This document shows, in pieces, positions 61,856 to 64,000 of a stretch of DNA of 64,000 bases. The notes beneath the pieces were generated by a model, which did no database searches, was not told where the DNA came from, and saw only the letters and a list, made by a program, of their open reading frames with translations. Source of the DNA: CAYSCZ01 sp051155775 (GTDB taxonomy: Bacteria > Bacteroidota > Bacteroidia > Cytophagales > Cyclobacteriaceae); assembly GCA_051155775.1 (NCBI GenBank), contig DAXETV010000017.1, positions 1 to 64,000 of the forward strand, given 5' to 3'. Both the position numbers and the translations under genes were made by a program. Every line of letters begins with the position of its first letter. Within the stretch, counting starts at the first letter, position 1.

Positions 61856-64000
61856 ATGGCAAAACTCAGATTCGACGCACTAAATACAGTGCAGTCAAGA
61901 CCTCAAATAGAAGTTGACCTTCCTTCATCAAAGATAGGGGAATTCTTTGGTGAACTTGCTTTCGGATACGAACAGATGAGATCTACCTTATCTCCTGACG
62001 TTTTCAAGAAAGTTGATCATGCGATCAAAAACAGAAAAAAAATAGATATTGATGTGGCTGATGCTGTGGCAGTAGCTGTAAAGTCATGGGCTTTAGAAAA
62101 TGGTGTCACACATTACACACACTGGTTTCAACCCTTAACCGGATCAACGGCTGAAAAGCACGATACTTTTTTTGACTCCAATAAAGGCATAGAAAATTTT
62201 AAAGGCACTGAGCTGGTACAACAGGAACCCGATGCTTCTTCTTTCCCAAGTGGAGGTATCAGGACTACTTTTGAGGCCAGGGGATATACAGCCTGGGACC
62301 CATCATCACCAATTTTTATTTATGAAACAACGCTTTGTATACCTACAATCTTTGTAAGCTACACAGGTGAAGCATTAGACTATAAAGCACCATTATTAAA
62401 AGCACTGGATGCAGTTGACCGGGCTGCTACAAAGGTTTGTAAATTATTTGACCGTGCCGTAAACCAGGTAGATGCCTCTCTGGGTTGGGAACAAGAATAT
62501 TTTGTGGTTGATCGGGCTTTATATGCTGCAAGACCAGATTTAGTAATGTCAGGCAGAACGGTATTTGGACACAATCCTGCAAGAGGTCAACAGTTGGATG
62601 ATCATTATTTCGGCAGTATCCCTACCAGGATATACCGCTTTATAAAAGACTTTGAAATTGAGGCCTGGAAATTAGGTATTCCCGTAAGGACCAGGCATAA
62701 TGAGGTAGCCCCCTCCCAGTTTGAAGTGGCTCCAATGTTTGAGAAAGTTAATGTAGGCACTGATCATAACCAGTTGATCATGGATATCATGGATAAGGTT
62801 GCACTAAGGCACAACTTGAAAGTACTGTTTCATGAAAAACCTTTTGCCGGACTTAACGGGAATGGTAAACATAATAACTGGTCATTAATTACCAACACAG
62901 GAGTAAACCTGTTCCAGCCAAGCAGCAGTGCGCGCGAAAACCTTATGTTTCTGACATTCTTCGTTACTACCATAAAAGCGGTATTCGAAAATGCAGATTT
63001 GCTAAGGGCAAGTATCGCATCTGCGGGCAATGACCACAGACTTGGTGCTAATGAGGCTCCCCCGGCAATTATATCGGTTTTCATAGGATCAACACTATCT
63101 AAAGTGTTGGATGAATTAGAGCATAATGGTAATGTGGTGATTGAGAAAGGAGACAACATCTATATGAAGCTGGGCATTGATCAAATCCCGCAAATCATTT
63201 TGGATAACACCGACAGAAATAGAACCTCTCCTTTTGCTTTCACCGGCAATAAGTTTGAGTTTCGTGCAGTTGGTGGCGAGGCCAATGTATCTAACCCAAT
63301 GATGGTATTGAACCTTATTGTCGCTGATCAATTAAGTAAACTTCATGAAGAAGTAAACAGTGCCATTGAGGGCGGTAAAGAAAGAAGATTAGCCATTATT
63401 GATGTACTGAGAGAATATGTAAAAACTTCCAAAGCCATACGCTTTGAAGGTGACGGATATTCTGATGAATGGGTACAGGAAGCAGAAAAAAGAGGCCTGT
63501 CCAATGTAAAAGATACCCCAAGGGCTCTGGACTTTTACAGTACTGAAAAAGCGAAAGATATGTTTACCAGGTACGGAATTCTTAATGAGTCGGAGATGAA
63601 CGGTAGGCATGAAACATTACTGGAAAACTATATACTGAAACTTCAAATAGAAGGACGCGTAATGGGCGATTTGGCCTTAAACCACGTCATCCCAACAGCT
63701 ATTGTCTATCAAAATAAATTGATTCAGAATGCAAAAGGGTTAAAAGAGCTTGGTATCGATAATTCAGAGATTGTTAAGACCATCGAAGAGATATCTAAAT
63801 ATATCTCTGAATTGAGGGCGGATATATACTACATGACTGAAGAAAGGAAACGAATCAACAAAATCGAGGATACCAGGGAAAAAGCGATCGAGTACTGCGA
63901 TAGTGTTAAGGGAAAATATTTTGACCGGATGAGATATGCTGTGGATAAACTTGAGTTACTTGTAGACGATGAAGATTGGCCGCTGGTGAAATACAGGGAA
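61856..64000 (+). CDS. glnN: glutamine synthetase type III (3' end cut by window)
   Basis: An ATG at 61856 opens 715 codons that run off the end without a stop; the family is about 725-730 residues, so only the last few are missing. The type III form is clear: WFQPLTGSTAEKHDTFFDS, SFPSGGIRTTFEARGYTAWDP, TRHNEVAPSQFEVAP, and GKHNNWSLITNTGVNLF, then GNDHRLGANEAPPAIIS. It makes glutamine from glutamate, ammonia and ATP. Type III is the usual form in Bacteroidota. A 5-codon frame (ATG at 61828) precedes it; the upstream 145 bp hold no clear promoter motif. Regulation may involve nitrogen supply, not visible here. Confidence 0.96.
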   Translation, partial: MAKLRFDALNTVQSRPQIEVDLPSSKIGEFFGELAFGYEQMRSTLSPDVFKKVDHAIKNRKKIDIDVADAVAVAVKSWALENGVTHYTHWFQPLTGSTAEKHDTFFDSNKGIENFKGTELVQQEPDASSFPSGGIRTTFEARGYTAWDPSSPIFIYETTLCIPTIFVSYTGEALDYKAPLLKALDAVDRAATKVCKLFDRAVNQVDASLGWEQEYFVVDRALYAARPDLVMSGRTVFGHNPARGQQLDDHYFGSIPTRIYRFIKDFEIEAWKLGIPVRTRHNEVAPSQFEVAPMFEKVNVGTDHNQLIMDIMDKVALRHNLKVLFHEKPFAGLNGNGKHNNWSLITNTGVNLFQPSSSARENLMFLTFFVTTIKAVFENADLLRASIASAGNDHRLGANEAPPAIISVFIGSTLSKVLDELEHNGNVVIEKGDNIYMKLGIDQIPQIILDNTDRNRTSPFAFTGNKFEFRAVGGEANVSNPMMVLNLIVADQLSKLHEEVNSAIEGGKERRLAIIDVLREYVKTSKAIRFEGDGYSDEWVQEAEKRGLSNVKDTPRALDFYSTEKAKDMFTRYGILNESEMNGRHETLLENYILKLQIEGRVMGDLALNHVIPTAIVYQNKLIQNAKGLKELGIDNSEIVKTIEEISKYISELRADIYYMTEERKRINKIEDTREKAIEYCDSVKGKYFDRMRYAVDKLELLVDDEDWPLVKYRE

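Overview
The window is a gene-dense, AT-rich bacterial chromosome segment with about 51 protein genes and no rRNA, tRNA, CRISPR array, insertion sequence or prophage that I could find. The gene content points firmly to the phylum Bacteroidota: a type IX secretion protein (PorQ), a TPR-PD40-OmpA protein of PorE-like architecture, an ECF sigma/anti-sigma/beta-barrel triplet, the dxr-rseP pair, type III glutamine synthetase, a two-subunit methylmalonyl-CoA mutase, GTP-dependent PEP carboxykinase, and several TAnnTTTG promoter elements. A marine or soil member of the Cytophagales is my best guess, inferred from the style of the proteins and not tested.

Layout. 1-3.5 kb: a cut-off membrane protein, a YceI-like secreted protein, and an ECF sigma/anti-sigma/barrel module on the minus strand. 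3.6-7.1 kb: a minus-strand run EVE protein, 527-residue secreted protein, pyrR, pyrB; a perfect 10-bp inverted repeat brackets a promoter-like element at the pyrR start. 7.2-9.6 kb: GT9 glycosyltransferase, SixA-type phosphatase, TonB. 9.6-14.5 kb: lon-porQ-hslU packed on the minus strand. 14.6-23.6 kb: OmpA/PD40 protein, rseP-dxr-GH3, a DegP-type protease, dnaA. 23.8-31.8 kb: mutA-mutB, a 1405-residue secreted TPR-CHAT protein and a haem-motif lipoprotein. 31.9-36 kb: zinc-ribbon membrane protein, pckG, and a haloalkane dehalogenase with the complete catalytic pentad.

36-41.6 kb is the most distinctive part: six minus-strand genes, overlapping or 1-4 bp apart, encoding a TetR regulator, a periplasmic LolA-like carrier, two FtsX-type ABC permeases, a LolD/MacB-like ATPase and an outer-membrane barrel. 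Together they look like a complete inner-membrane to outer-membrane export line with its own regulator and an operator-like inverted repeat just before the TetR start. 41.7-50.9 kb: secreted nucleoside hydrolase, a 28-residue membrane peptide gene with a perfect -7 element, single-domain response regulator, coiled-coil protein plus Uup-type ABC-F ATPase, an outer-membrane protein, rpoN with a PAP2-like membrane protein, asnS. 51-56.4 kb: PEP carboxylase and glycogen phosphorylase. 56.4-64 kb: DUF3179 protein, LMW-phosphatase-like protein, two lipid-hydrolase-type proteins (a monoacylglycerol-lipase-like hydrolase and a membrane-anchored patatin), rsmE, and type III glutamine synthetase cut by the window end.

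The themes are envelope biogenesis and quality control (Lon, HslU, RseP, DegP, PorQ, TonB, the ABC/LolA operon) and central carbon, nitrogen and nucleotide metabolism (pyrR/pyrB, mutAB, pckG, ppc, glgP, glutamine synthetase, nucleoside hydrolase). All functions come from reading motifs; no database search was possible.
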